In this document: positions 9,266 through 18,513 of the stretch, piece after piece
How the letters are laid out: each line of letters opens with the position of its first letter
How positions within the stretch are numbered: position 1 is the first letter of the stretch
Source: Metabacillus crassostreae
GTDB lineage: Bacteria; Bacillota; Bacilli; Bacillales; Bacillaceae
Length of the DNA stretch: 64,000 nucleotides
Direction: 5' to 3'
Assembly: GCF_016908395.1 (NCBI RefSeq)
Contig: NZ_JAFBDU010000001.1
Span: 434,001 to 498,000, forward strand
Program-made: the position numbers and the translations under genes
Notes under the pieces: generated by a model
Seen by the model: the letters and a program-made list of their open reading frames with translations, nothing else
Database searches by the model: none
Told to the model about the DNA's origin: nothing

Positions 9266-11173
9266 ATGGCAAAGGACCGTCCTTATCTCAAAATAGCAAA
9301 AGTAATGGTAATTGGTTCAATTGTTTTTTCTTCCGTTATTTTACCCAAAATTCCATTTTTAGAAACTGACCTCAATAAGGTACATGCTGTAACCTCTCGA
9401 CAAATGGAATCGTTAAACCGAGGCTTAACAGCGGTAAAAACATCCGATGGTGTATTTGTTAGCTGGCGACTATTAGCTACTGAATCAAGTAGTGTTTCTT
9501 ATAACCTCTATAGAAATAATCAAAAAATTAATTCTTCACCGATTACTTCAAGTACGAATTTTTTAGATACAAACGGGACATCAAGTTCAACTTATTATGT
9601 GAAAGCTGTTCTTAATAATACTGAGCAAGCTGCATCTGAAACTGCTAAAGTGTGGGGAGAGAAATATATAAATGTTCCTATCAAAAAGCCTAATGGTGGT
9701 GTGACACCAGATGGAGTCAGTTACACTTATAGTGCAAATGATGCAAGTGTTGGTGATTTGGATGGAGACGGTGATTATGAAATTGTAGTAAAGTGGGATC
9801 CGTCAAACTCTAAGGATAGCTCAAAGGATGGTTATACAGGGAATGTTTATGTTGACGCATATGACCAAGATGGAAGCCAACTTTGGCGAATAAATCTAGG
9901 CAAGAATGTACGTGCAGGAGCTCACTATACCCAATTCGTTGTTTATGACTTAGATGGAAATGGAAGAGCAGAAGTTGCGATGAAAACTGCGGACGGTACA
10001 ATTGATGGACAGGGTTCTGTGATAGGAAATGCAACTGCTGATTATCGGGATGCTAAGGGAAGAGTTTTAGCAGGATCAGAATATTTAACGATTTTTAGCG
10101 GAGGATCCGGACGGGCATTGGAGAATATCCGCTTTAAACCGGAAAGAGGTAACGTATGTGATTGGGGAGATTGTTATGGCAATCGAGTGGATCGATTTCT
10201 TGCCGGTGTTGCCTACCTCGATGGACAAAGACCAAGTTTAATTATTTCACGTGGCTATTATGAGAAAACAATGATCACTGCCTATAATTATAGAAACGGT
10301 GATTTTACCGAATTGTGGACATTTGACAGTGACGATACTGGCAATCAAAGCTATGCAGGACAAGGTAACCATAGTCTTGCAGCTGCTGATCTAGATGGAG
10401 ACGGTAGAGATGAAATTGTTTACGGTGCAATGGCGGTTGATGATAATGGTCGAGGTCTTCATACGACAGGGTGGGGACATGGAGATGCTCACCACGTAGG
10501 TGATTTAAACCCTAACTATCCAGGAATTGAAATTTTTCAGGTTCATGAAAATTCTGGTTCTCCTATAGGAATGGGTGTTCGTGATGGTGATTCTGGTCAA
10601 CTTCTATGGGGACTTCGAACAGGTCAAGATACTGGTCGTGGAGTAGCAGCCGATATCGATCCACGCTATACAGGTACAGAACTATGGGCATCAGGTCAAT
10701 CGTTATATTCTATTACTGGAACAAAGATCAGTAGTACAGCACCTTCCTCTATGAATTTTGCAATATGGTGGGATGGAGATGTCACGCGTGAGCTTCTTGA
10801 CCACCATTGGAATGGATCCACTGGTGTTGGTAAGATTTATAAATGGAATTATCAACAAAACAAGCTGGATACCCTTTTAACTGCATCTGGAACTTTTTCA
10901 AATAACTGGACGAAAGGTAACCCAAGTCTACAAGCAGATTTGTTTGGAGACTGGAGAGAAGAAGTGATATGGAGGACAGAAGATAGTAATGCGTTACGTA
11001 TTTATACAACGACTAATGTAACAAATCAGCGAATCTTCACTCTTATGCACGATTCTCTATACCGTACAAGTGTTGCATCGCAAAATGCTGGGTACAATCA
11101 ACCACCACATACAAGTTTCTACTTAGGCAGTGGCATGAAAACACCTGCTATACCAAATATTTATACTCCTTAA
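9266..11173 (+). CDS. Secreted rhamnogalacturonan endolyase, PL11 (YesW type)
   Basis: 635 residues. Cleaves the rhamnogalacturonan-I backbone of pectin by beta-elimination outside the cell. ATG after TTAGGAGCTG. An N-terminal hydrophobic segment (about residues 10-28) acts as a signal peptide. A fibronectin-like beta domain (about 45-130, with the SRQMESLNRGLTAV opening typical of PL11) precedes an eight-bladed propeller with repeated calcium-binding DxDGDG turns (GDLDGDGDYE, AADLDGDGRDE). Length and motifs match B. subtilis YesW. The upstream operator-like site suggests co-regulation with the GH81 genes, which would combine pectin and beta-glucan attack. Confidence 0.93.
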   Translation: MAKDRPYLKIAKVMVIGSIVFSSVILPKIPFLETDLNKVHAVTSRQMESLNRGLTAVKTSDGVFVSWRLLATESSSVSYNLYRNNQKINSSPITSSTNFLDTNGTSSSTYYVKAVLNNTEQAASETAKVWGEKYINVPIKKPNGGVTPDGVSYTYSANDASVGDLDGDGDYEIVVKWDPSNSKDSSKDGYTGNVYVDAYDQDGSQLWRINLGKNVRAGAHYTQFVVYDLDGNGRAEVAMKTADGTIDGQGSVIGNATADYRDAKGRVLAGSEYLTIFSGGSGRALENIRFKPERGNVCDWGDCYGNRVDRFLAGVAYLDGQRPSLIISRGYYEKTMITAYNYRNGDFTELWTFDSDDTGNQSYAGQGNHSLAAADLDGDGRDEIVYGAMAVDDNGRGLHTTGWGHGDAHHVGDLNPNYPGIEIFQVHENSGSPIGMGVRDGDSGQLLWGLRTGQDTGRGVAADIDPRYTGTELWASGQSLYSITGTKISSTAPSSMNFAIWWDGDVTRELLDHHWNGSTGVGKIYKWNYQQNKLDTLLTASGTFSNNWTKGNPSLQADLFGDWREEVIWRTEDSNALRIYTTTNVTNQRIFTLMHDSLYRTSVASQNAGYNQPPHTSFYLGSGMKTPAIPNIYTP

Positions 11174-11243
11174 AATCTGTTAAAATTGATCTGTTTGGTG
11201 TAATTAATTAATTAATTTCTATTAAGATTTTCCTTTATAATTG

Positions 11244-11290
11244 AAACGTCTCATTTCTTGAAAATTAAAAGAGTATGAGGCGTTTTTGTT
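11244..11290 (+). terminator. Intrinsic terminator after PL11 lyase
   Basis: ACGTCTCAT paired with ATGAGGCGT (one G-T pair), then TTTTTG. The rest of the 325-bp gap to the next gene shows only AT-rich sequence. Confidence 0.8.
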
Positions 11291-11498
11291 ATTCTTTTTA
11301 ATAGGGATAAGGACAAGAGAATTTGGTACAGTTTATTAAGCAAACTGTTAGATTTTTGAATGATAGGCAACAAGATTATGTTAAAATTAGGAAGAAAACA
11401 TTAATTTATTCTTTATTTCACCTTATTTTAATTTTCTATAAAAGGGATTTACGTACTTGTCATATGGAAGTTAAATAGATTTGAAGGGGAAAATTTAG

Positions 11499-11963
11499 TT
11501 GAATTTACATGAGGAAGATATTGAAAGGGAAATTAAAAACATTAAGAGGAATTCAAAAATAGGCTGCCTTATTTGGACAGTTATTTTAGCGATACTAATA
11601 GTTCTGCCAATCGTTTGGTTAGCTGGCAATTTTATTTATGATGTGGAATATAGAGAGTATCCTCTCATTGTCAGTCATTCCCCAAATAACTCCAATACCA
11701 TTGAGATTGTAGAGGTAGGTGGTCCGTGGTTTTTTGGCCCTTCAACAGTTAGGATCAAATACGAATCAATACATATAAACAGATATTTATACAATGACGG
11801 TGCTTCAATCTCAAATGAAAATGTTATGGTTGATTGGAAGAGTGACTATGAGGCAACGTTAGCTCTTTACGGAGATGAGCAAAAACCTGACACAGTAGAA
11901 TTTACTTTCAGAGATAACAATAATAAAGATAAACCATTTTTTCGAGTTAGTGATACGGATTAG
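11499..11963 (+). CDS. Small membrane-anchored protein, DUF5412-like
   Basis: 154 residues, TTG start after GAAGGGGA. A charged N-terminus (about 20 residues) is followed by one membrane helix (about residues 24-46) and an outside-facing beta-rich region of about 105 residues with a SPNNSNTIEI-type opening and an FGPSTVRIKY segment. The arrangement resembles DUF5412 proteins of Bacillus, but that assignment is from pattern only. It stands alone between a terminator and a zinc-ribbon gene; function unknown. Confidence 0.7.
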   Translation: MNLHEEDIEREIKNIKRNSKIGCLIWTVILAILIVLPIVWLAGNFIYDVEYREYPLIVSHSPNNSNTIEIVEVGGPWFFGPSTVRIKYESIHINRYLYNDGASISNENVMVDWKSDYEATLALYGDEQKPDTVEFTFRDNNNKDKPFFRVSDTD

Positions 11964-12098
11964 AAGTTGTATCGTAATAAAAAATAGTAATAATGGAATA
12001 GTTAAATCCCTGATGCTATCAATGATATTTTAAAGAAAATTGATTGATTGGTATTAATCATATATATAAAGAAATTGACATTACATAGGAGTGATTAA

Positions 12099-12272
12099 AT
12101 GTTGTTGGAACAACCGAGATGTACAATCTGTGATAAAGAAATTAAGGAAGATGAAGATGTATTTGTGAAAATTCGTTATCCAAAGCAAAAGGGATTTACA
12201 GAAATTAAAGCTTACTTAAGAAACGAAGGGAAGTTCATTTGTGAGGATTGTATTGAAAGTAAATCTAACTAG
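12099..12272 (+). CDS. 57-residue zinc-ribbon protein
   Basis: ATG at 12099 after TAGGAGTG. Two CxxC pairs (CTIC near residue 8 and CEDC near 49) frame a beta-rich middle, giving a compact one-zinc ribbon. Similar small Bacillus proteins are often mislabelled as hydroxamate transporter parts; nothing here supports a transport role. Function unknown. Confidence 0.75.
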   Translation: MLLEQPRCTICDKEIKEDEDVFVKIRYPKQKGFTEIKAYLRNEGKFICEDCIESKSN

Positions 12273-12426
12273 ATTTTTTTTTGCATAAATAATTTTAGAT
12301 GAATAGAATGCTCTTGGAGAATATGAAAAGAATAGGTAGAATTAATAGAATGATTAATATGTCAAAGTTTTCACAAAAGTAAATAGGTTTGGGAGCAGTT
12401 TACTACTATAGGGAGTTGAAGTGTGA

Positions 12427-12813
12427 ATGATTAGTAAAGTCGGTCAAGTTATGTTGTATGTTGAGAATCAAGATGAAGCGGTGTCGTTTTGGACTGAAAA
12501 AGTAGGGTTTAGTGTTATTTCTGAAGAAGATAACAAACAAGGAATGAGATGGATCGAGGTTGCTCCGAGTAAAGATGCAGACACAAGCATTGTTTTACAA
12601 AATAAAGAATTTATCGCGAAAATGTCTCCAGAACTAAATCTTGGAACACCTTCTTTATTGTTTTTTTCATCAGAATTGGATACGTTATATAGCCATTTAT
12701 CAAATAATCATGTAACAGTTGGCGAAATTGTAGAATTACCTTTTGATGGTGGAAGAGTATTTAACTTTTCAGATTATGAGGGAAATTACTTTGCTGTAAA
12801 GGAAATAAAATAA
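12427..12813 (+). CDS. VOC superfamily protein
   Basis: 128 residues. Two beta-alpha-beta-beta-beta repeats of the glyoxalase/bleomycin-resistance/dioxygenase fold: MLYVENQDEAVSFWTEKVGF at the start and FDGGRVFNFSDYEGNYFAVKE at the end. The metal-site Glu of the last strand is replaced by the AVKE pattern, so catalytic type cannot be fixed. Single gene; substrate unknown. Confidence 0.88.
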   Translation: MISKVGQVMLYVENQDEAVSFWTEKVGFSVISEEDNKQGMRWIEVAPSKDADTSIVLQNKEFIAKMSPELNLGTPSLLFFSSELDTLYSHLSNNHVTVGEIVELPFDGGRVFNFSDYEGNYFAVKEIK

Positions 12814-12930
12814 AAGGCTATGAATAAGCTGCCACTTAAGGCAGCTTTCTTAAATGTCAATATATAAGAGTTCTAAAGATAAATATCGTAGTAAATATCA
12901 TTTGAATCCTAATCTTATTACTCAAATCGA

Positions 12931-13395
12931 CTATTTTGATCTATCACGATCGTTAAAAAACCATTTAAAATAAATTCTCGTTAAAAAATAGGTGCACCAA
13001 TTGGTGATAAAACTCAAATGCCAGGACCATTTTTTGTAGTTAATTAAGTTAGTATACTTTTCAGCGATCACTTCGAATACTGTGATAGTTGAGGTATGAA
13101 AACAATAATAAAGAATTTTAAAGAAATTATTCTTTTTTTCTGGAAAGTATAAATTGAAAAGTGAGCATAATGCTGGGTAAACAAAGTATTCAAACGTAAA
13201 ACTTGCTTTATTAGCTTTTTTGAAAAAAAGTCGATATGGATATGAGATTAGCTTCTTTTCTGCCACAATTAACCCAAATAGCCATGTCATAACTTGTTTA
13301 AATAAAAATGAAACTTGAGCCTCCTTCATTCTGTTAGGAGGTACAAATTTAACTAATAAAACAGAAGTTACAATCCATGAAGAAAGCTCAATCAC
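12931..13395 (-). CDS. CBO0543-family integral membrane protein
   Basis: 154 residues, GTG start with only a weak ribosome binding site. Four or five membrane helices and the family's conserved pattern: FLFKQVMTWLFGL, ISYPYRLFFKKANKASFTFEYF, EKYTNLINYKKWSW and an aromatic C-terminus. Two relatives lie at 51.2-52.1 kb. The family is common in Firmicutes and has no assigned role. The N-terminus may be slightly short relative to the relatives. Confidence 0.8.
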   Translation of the reverse strand: MIELSSWIVTSVLLVKFVPPNRMKEAQVSFLFKQVMTWLFGLIVAEKKLISYPYRLFFKKANKASFTFEYFVYPALCSLFNLYFPEKKNNFFKILYYCFHTSTITVFEVIAEKYTNLINYKKWSWHLSFITNWCTYFLTRIYFKWFFNDRDRSK

Positions 13396-13453
13396 TTTTT
13401 CTAGTCAATTTTTCATTATTCGTTCCACCTTAAGAGCATATATAGCTAGAAAT

Positions 13454-13894
13454 TTACCTTTTTCTATTAAGAGAATAAGTATAGGTGCCTATTAACATGA
13501 TACAGATAATAGTCAAACCAATTGTTATTAAAGGCATTGGGATATAGTGCGAATAAAATATACCAAGACAACCAATTAAAGCAGAAAAGAAAAACCAAAA
13601 CGGTGTGGAAGTGTTATTCATAGAATTCATATTAGAATCTGAATTTATTACAGAATCATAAGTACAAAGGGCATAGAACCCTGGATAGAATAGTGCGAAG
13701 TCATAATTTATTAGTTGTAATGCCTCGGAATGTTGTCCGCTAAATGAAAGCATAAGTGAATCATTTATATTTGAAAGCTTGTTTAAGATATGTTCAAGAA
13801 TGAGTAAAATAATCCCTTTTGTAAACTGTCGGTTATGGACTTGCCCGAGACCAGGCATGACAAATGAAAGAAGTGCTGCATAAAAATGTCTCAT
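13454..13894 (-). CDS. TM2-like small membrane protein
   Basis: 146 residues from the ATG at 13894, chosen because GGAAGGTG sits about 10 nt upstream; the longer frame from 13939 lacks a ribosome binding site. An early FVMPGLGQVHNRQFTKGIIL segment is the hairpin turn of TM2/DUF5683-type proteins, followed by helices near 95-140. Downstream neighbour is the CBO0543 gene on the same strand 58 bp away. Function unknown. Confidence 0.7.
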   Translation of the reverse strand: MRHFYAALLSFVMPGLGQVHNRQFTKGIILLILEHILNKLSNINDSLMLSFSGQHSEALQLINYDFALFYPGFYALCTYDSVINSDSNMNSMNNTSTPFWFFFSALIGCLGIFYSHYIPMPLITIGLTIICIMLIGTYTYSLNRKR

Positions 13895-14093
13895 CAAGTG
13901 CTTACACCTTCCAATTGTTTTTTGTAATAGTCTAAACATCGAAGGTTTTTTTATACGTATTAATCCATATCACGAATGGACTCGGTATTTAAATTGGGTG
14001 AAGGTTAGTAGAAAAACTAGCGATGATAACTGTACAACTTTTAAAAAGATGATGAAAAATCTCTGGTTATGAAGATAGTTAGGAGGAATGAGA

Positions 14094-14276
14094 ATGTTAT
14101 TTATCGCTAAAAATGCGAAAATTATTTATTTGCTTGCGGTTTTATTTTTAATCGTAAAAACAGTAACACCAAACGAACAGGCATCTAATATAGTTTGGAG
14201 TATACTTTTTGTAGCGATCGTCACTCCAGTCCTTTTTATTGAGTTTCAAGTAAAAAGGAATAAAAAGGATAGGTAG
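14094..14276 (+). CDS. 60-residue hydrophobic protein
   Basis: The second ATG (14094) is preferred because TAGGAGGAATGAG gives it proper spacing from AGGAGG; the ATG at 14088 lies too close. Two membrane helices (about 8-25 and 33-50) and a short basic tail (KRNKKDR). No family recognised. Confidence 0.55.
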   Translation: MLFIAKNAKIIYLLAVLFLIVKTVTPNEQASNIVWSILFVAIVTPVLFIEFQVKRNKKDR

Positions 14277-14492
14277 TTTGATGGAAAATGATTTTTATAG
14301 ACCAGTTAACAATATAATCTTTTAACCTAGAAGCATAACCCGTTAAATTGTGGGAGGCTTTTTATTTTTGGTTTAGGGTTAAAGTTACTTCTATAAACAA
14401 TAAAATTTAAATAAATTTCAATATTATTTTATTGTAAAACGATAAATAATGTGTTAAATTCAAATAGATAAAAAATAAATGAGGTGTATAAG

Positions 14493-14984
14493 ATGAAACC
14501 AAGTTCAACACTTTTTCTAAAGATAGCTGTTATATTTATCGGAATTCCAGTACTTGCAATATGTTTATTTTTGTTACCACAGATTGCATCAGAAGCAAAT
14601 GAAGCAGCAGAAAAGGGATCAGATCTGGCCTATGCGGTATATGCAATTTTAATGATTATGTATGTTTCAGCGGTTCCTTTTTACTTCGCTTTGTACCAAG
14701 CTTTTAATCTTTTAACGTATATTGATAAAAACCAGGCTTTCTCGGAACTATCTGTAAAAGCATTAAAGAAGATCAAAAATTCTGCCCTAATTATCAGTGG
14801 CTTATATGTTGTAGGATTACCATTTATCTATATTTTAGCAGAGGTAGATGACGCACCAGGCATTATCATTATTGGAATGGTAATGATTTTTGCTCCGATG
14901 GTTGTTGCTGTCTTTGCAGCTGTTCTTCAAAGACTATTAAAAGAAGCCATTGATATAAAAACAGAAAACGACCTAATAATCTGA
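14493..14984 (+). CDS. DUF2975 membrane protein
   Basis: 163 residues; ATG at 14493 is six bases after GAGGTG. Four membrane helices: 8-28, about 48-72, about 95-118 and 125-150. The family typically stands next to a small Cro/CI-type HTH gene, as here, with only 10 bp between. The pair is widespread in Firmicutes and may form a membrane-linked regulator, but its job is not established. Confidence 0.85.
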   Translation: MKPSSTLFLKIAVIFIGIPVLAICLFLLPQIASEANEAAEKGSDLAYAVYAILMIMYVSAVPFYFALYQAFNLLTYIDKNQAFSELSVKALKKIKNSALIISGLYVVGLPFIYILAEVDDAPGIIIIGMVMIFAPMVVAVFAAVLQRLLKEAIDIKTENDLII

Positions 14985-14994
14985 GGTGATAAAC

Positions 14995-15216
14995 ATGGCA
15001 ATTATAATTAATATTGATGTAATGCTGGCTAAAAGAAAAATGAGCGTAACAGAACTATCGGAAAAGGTTGGTATCACAATGGCAAATCTATCTATTTTGA
15101 AAAATGGAAAAGCAAAAGCAGTACGACTATCCACCCTAGAAGCCATATGTAAGGCATTAGACTGTCAACCAGGAGATCTTTTAGAGTACAAAAATGATGA
15201 AGATATCCAAGAATAG
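14995..15216 (+). CDS. Cro/CI-type HTH regulator (YozG-like)
   Basis: 73 residues from the ATG at 14995, with GAGGTGAT just upstream. The whole chain is one helix-turn-helix: MSVTELSEKVGITMANLSIL gives helices 2 and 3, and LEAICKALDCQPGDLLEY is the characteristic end of this class. Cotranscribed with the DUF2975 gene and likely controls that operon or responds to its membrane partner. Confidence 0.9.
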   Translation: MAIIINIDVMLAKRKMSVTELSEKVGITMANLSILKNGKAKAVRLSTLEAICKALDCQPGDLLEYKNDEDIQE

Positions 15217-15227
15217 GAGCAAAAAAA

Positions 15228-15262
15228 GCGTGAAACTTTTATTAAAAGTTTCGCGTTTTTTA
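15228..15262 (+). terminator. Intrinsic terminator after HTH gene
   Basis: GCGTGAAACTTTT pairs with AAAAGTTTCGCG, followed by TTTTTT. Confidence 0.92.
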
Positions 15263-15409
15263 CTTTCATCAAAAATAACCTTTCTTAAATAGAATAAATA
15301 GATAGTTCAGGACACAAAAGTTACTTTTTTACGAAAGTTACAGGTTTTATGCAGGTTATACAGGAGAAATTAGCTGAAACTGGTGAACAAAAAACATCAG
15401 CAATTACGT

Positions 15410-15505
15410 AATTATTCAACTTTACCTATTATTCGTTCAACTTTGGGCAATAATCGTTCAACTTTTCATGATAATCATTCAACTATTATAAATAATCGTT
15501 CATTC
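15410..15505. repeat. Tandem TTCAACTTT repeat, about five units
   Basis: Near-repeats of ATAATCGTTCAACTTT recur every 20-21 bp (15411, 15428, 15448, 15470, 15490). A second cluster of the same motif lies at 21335-21390. Both are non-coding and directly upstream of a gene or gene remnant. Confidence 0.8.
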
Positions 15506-15531
15506 GACATTAATTGACAAGATATTTGTTG

Positions 15532-16035
15532 ATGGATATTACAGACTAATTTTTACATAGTGAAGAATATACTTGTTATACTAGTAGTCATATAGCATGG
15601 GATATAGCGGGTTATGACATAGAAAAGAAAAACTTATTATCTAGATTTGATAAGAAAACTGCTAACTTTCTTAAAAAACACTCTTTTCACGATGGAATGG
15701 TTAAGAAAATTAGTTTAGTAAATAAAGAGAATGGAAATAAAAAAGATCCCACAACAATCAAAATGGTTATCAAGCAATACAATAATGGAAGTCTGTATCA
15801 AATAAAATGGACTAAAGTGCGAAAATTCACTATGGATTTTGATATAACACGTAATGTTTACGAAAATAAGCCTCATAAAATTGTGTTTAGAGGTAAAAGA
15901 GGTCTTGATGAGTGGGGGTATGATGAAATACTTCCCTTGAATCAAAATCAATTACAGCATGAGATATTTCTATTTTCTCAAACAACAATCATTATTCACT
16001 GTTCATCTATTAAAATTAGAAAGATAGAGAAATAA
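15532..16035 (+). pseudogene. Hypothetical gene with early in-frame stop
   Basis: An open frame continues upstream of the apparent ATG at 15697 with protein-like composition (HIAWDIAGYDIEKK, RFDKKTANFLKKHSF). The frame reaches ATG 15532, but codon 6 is TAA (15547). Either the gene is nonsense-broken near its start, or a shorter protein is made from 15697 (112 residues), which has no good ribosome binding site. No family recognised. Confidence 0.5.
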
Positions 16036-16109
16036 ATGATTTTTTTGAACTTCTTCAAGATTATCTATTGAAAATGAAAGGTTTTTTTGTATAAAAAGGG
16101 GGATAAGTT

Positions 16110-16574
16110 GTGTCTGAAATTACATTTTTAGCATCAACTAAGTCTTTTATCATTCCTGATGAAATTCAAGAGTATAATAATCGTACTGTTTTTGAACGAA
16201 TAGAAGATGTAATGGGTTTATGGGTTGTAGAAGTGAAAGCGAATGGATGGGGGGAGTCGGTGGAAGGACTTTTTACTTTGCTTTATATTTATGAAATTTC
16301 TGGTGCAGATAATCAATTATTTTTATTGTATCTCGAAAAGTATATGGAAGTGGGAGATGTTTTGGAGCTTTTACATATTCCTAATCAACATAACTTTGAG
16401 TATTATGAAAGCAGATTACTAGAACACCCAGATTCAATTTTCATTAATGTAGGAAGCTTAACATATCAAAATAAATATGGCACATATCAGTTAAATTCTA
16501 AAAATTGGGTAGAAGAGCTAAGTCATAAGAACTATTTAACAGAATACGGAGTTACTAGAATTGTTAAATATTAA
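16110..16574 (+). CDS. Hypothetical 154-residue soluble protein
   Basis: GTG start with AAAGGGGG upstream. Acidic, no signal or membrane segment, rich in Tyr and Glu (YIYEISGADNQLFLLYLEKY, LLHIPNQHNFEYYESRLLEH). The composition resembles contact-toxin immunity proteins, but no family motif is clear and no toxin gene is adjacent. Confidence 0.65.
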   Translation: MSEITFLASTKSFIIPDEIQEYNNRTVFERIEDVMGLWVVEVKANGWGESVEGLFTLLYIYEISGADNQLFLLYLEKYMEVGDVLELLHIPNQHNFEYYESRLLEHPDSIFINVGSLTYQNKYGTYQLNSKNWVEELSHKNYLTEYGVTRIVKY

Positions 16575-16682
16575 TCATTAACATGTCTGTAGTTTTAAAA
16601 GTAGATAAATTTGTCCAACTTCTACTATTATTCTGATCAATCAGTCGATGCTAAACGACAAATAATGAATAAAAATTAGTAA

Positions 16683-16879
16683 TGCCTCTGACGGGATTCG
16701 AACCCGCACTCCTTTCGTAAGCATAGGCTAGGGGGAGAACACGCTTCCCTACGGAATTTCACCGACAGGAATTCCACCTGTCTCAGCTTATTTGCTTTTC
16801 GGTGCTTCTGAAACCCTTGCCTTGCGACCCGTCGGCTACAATGTTTTACGGCGCTCTTCCCTTCTAGAGCTACAGAGGC
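16683..16879 (-). ncRNA. 196-nt tRNA-like RNA with enlarged anticodon arm
   Basis: The minus strand folds as a tRNA body: acceptor GCCTCTG (16879-16873) with CAGAGGC (16690-16684), D-arm GCTC/GAGC with a GG-containing loop, and a perfect T-arm GCGGG-TTCGAAT-CCCGT. The anticodon arm is replaced by about 135 nt that starts as a CGTAA/TTACG helix and contains CACCGA/TCGGTG enclosing CAGG/CCTG, and a possible GGCAAGGG/CCCTAGCC pairing. No encoded CCA. TATAAT-like sequence lies about 12 nt upstream (near 16896). It is not canonical tmRNA (no tag frame, no G3-U70) and shows no group I core. Class unknown. Confidence 0.6.
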
Positions 16880-17079
16880 GTATTTTATATTTATTATACA
16901 ATGCTAGAATATTTAACTACAGTATTAATTTTATTTGATAAACTTTGTGCTGTTGAAGTAACAGCTCCACATCCTACTTACTATTTATTAACCCTCAAAA
17001 GCCAACAATCAACTTAAACAACTAAAGTAATTTGCAATAATTATTAACTAAGATAGCTAATAATTCAAGGAGTGCATTT

Positions 17080-17544
17080 ATGAAACGTGGAATTAGTTTT
17101 GAGCTACCAAATAGATATGGAACACTTCTTTCTAATGTTTTAAAGCCAATTGACATTGCTACTTATAGTTGGAAAATCGGCAGTGGAGAGTCTTATAAGA
17201 TAAAGAATAATGAATTGAATAATGATCTTTTCCTTGATAATAAAAAGGTGATAGAAGGAATTGATTTCAAAAGATTAATAGAAAATAATAGATATTATCT
17301 TATTTTTGTTGAACTTCAGGCACACCCAAAAGGCAGAATTGTAGAGATTAACAATTATGATGAATTTTTGCGAAGTGATTGTGAGCTTGTTTTGCTGGTT
17401 GTGGATAGTTGCTATGTAAGTATCTACTGTAGAGATAAAAGTAAATTAGAAACTTTATACAATAATGTACAGAATTATGGTTTTAAAGGTGTTGAATATA
17501 TTACAAATGAAAATGATACAAGAACTACACTGTCCGTTTGGTAG
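17080..17544 (+). CDS. DUF2691 family protein
   Basis: 154 residues; ATG after AAGGAGTG. The opening MKRGISFELPNRYGTLLSN and the DIATYSWKIG...ESY segment are the family signature. Soluble, likely one compact alpha/beta domain. Found widely in Bacillus as a single gene; function not known. Confidence 0.85.
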   Translation: MKRGISFELPNRYGTLLSNVLKPIDIATYSWKIGSGESYKIKNNELNNDLFLDNKKVIEGIDFKRLIENNRYYLIFVELQAHPKGRIVEINNYDEFLRSDCELVLLVVDSCYVSIYCRDKSKLETLYNNVQNYGFKGVEYITNENDTRTTLSVW

Positions 17545-17611
17545 AAGTTCTTGTTAAGATATCATTAGCGATAATAAAAAGTTTATTATTTCAAAATAAG
17601 GAGTTATTTAT

Positions 17612-18454
17612 ATGAAACATCAATTCCGTATCGGAGAAGTGGCCAAACTGTTCCAAATTTCTACCTCGACACTTCGTTATTATGATGAGATTGGCATTTT
17701 CCAACCTAAATATACTGATCAGCAAAGTAGTTATCGTTATTATACAATCGAGCAATTTATCTCACTTGATACAATTATTTTTCTAAAGAAAAATGGATTT
17801 TCGATAAAAGATATTCAACAGCAGTTAGAAAAGAGAACACCTGAAAATACGAAAGAACTTTTGGAACGAAAGCTTAAAGAAGTTAAAGATGAAATGGAAA
17901 GATTGAAAAGAGTTTCTGAGAAAATAGAAAGTAAAATTGCTACCATTGATGAGGGTCTTTCACTTCGCACCAATCCAACGTTGGAATATCGCTGGTTTCC
18001 AAAACGTGCAATTTCTTATATATACAATGATGTACCAATTGACTTGATGAAAGAATCTGAAGCATTGTATTTAAAAGACCTAGAAAACCTATCATTAGCT
18101 GGTGTTGATTATGATGGTTTTTTCACTGGTGATTTTGGAGCTATTGTCGAGATCGATAGTCTTAATCAAGAAGGACCTGTGAAATATAGAGGTGTCTTTG
18201 AATTATTACATAATAATAACAAAAAGCAAGGATTGAAAATATCTTATTTGGATGAAGGTATATTTGCTTGTTTCCCACATTATGGACCTTATAAAACAAT
18301 TAAATCTAGCTATTCTTCTGTACTAGATCATTTGAAAAAATCAGGCTATCATGTGATTGGAGCTCCTTTAGAAATAGCCATACTTGATGAATCTGTTATT
18401 CAGGATGAAGCAGCATATATCACCTTACTTCAAATTCCGGTAGAAAAAGATTGA
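17612..18454 (+). CDS. MerR-family regulator with GyrI-like ligand domain
   Basis: 280 residues; ATG after AAGGAG. N-terminal winged HTH (FRIGEVAKLFQISTSTLRYY, residues 3-22), a dimerisation coiled coil (about 80-115), then a GyrI/BmrR-type effector domain (about 125-278). This architecture binds bulky, often cationic drugs and untwists its promoter. It lies 59 bp upstream of a MATE exporter on the same strand and probably activates it, as BmrR does for Bmr. Confidence 0.92.
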   Translation: MKHQFRIGEVAKLFQISTSTLRYYDEIGIFQPKYTDQQSSYRYYTIEQFISLDTIIFLKKNGFSIKDIQQQLEKRTPENTKELLERKLKEVKDEMERLKRVSEKIESKIATIDEGLSLRTNPTLEYRWFPKRAISYIYNDVPIDLMKESEALYLKDLENLSLAGVDYDGFFTGDFGAIVEIDSLNQEGPVKYRGVFELLHNNNKKQGLKISYLDEGIFACFPHYGPYKTIKSSYSSVLDHLKKSGYHVIGAPLEIAILDESVIQDEAAYITLLQIPVEKD

Positions 18455-18513
18455 CCTTAAAGTAACTTGAAGGTTTATACTTTCTCTTGTAAGAAGTACA
18501 GGAGGAATAACAA

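Noticed and set aside
16683-16879. tRNA gene split by a group I intron, or tmRNA
   Set aside because: No group I P7/R-S core, no U33 anticodon loop after any removal I could draw, no tag frame and no G3-U70, so neither label is supported.
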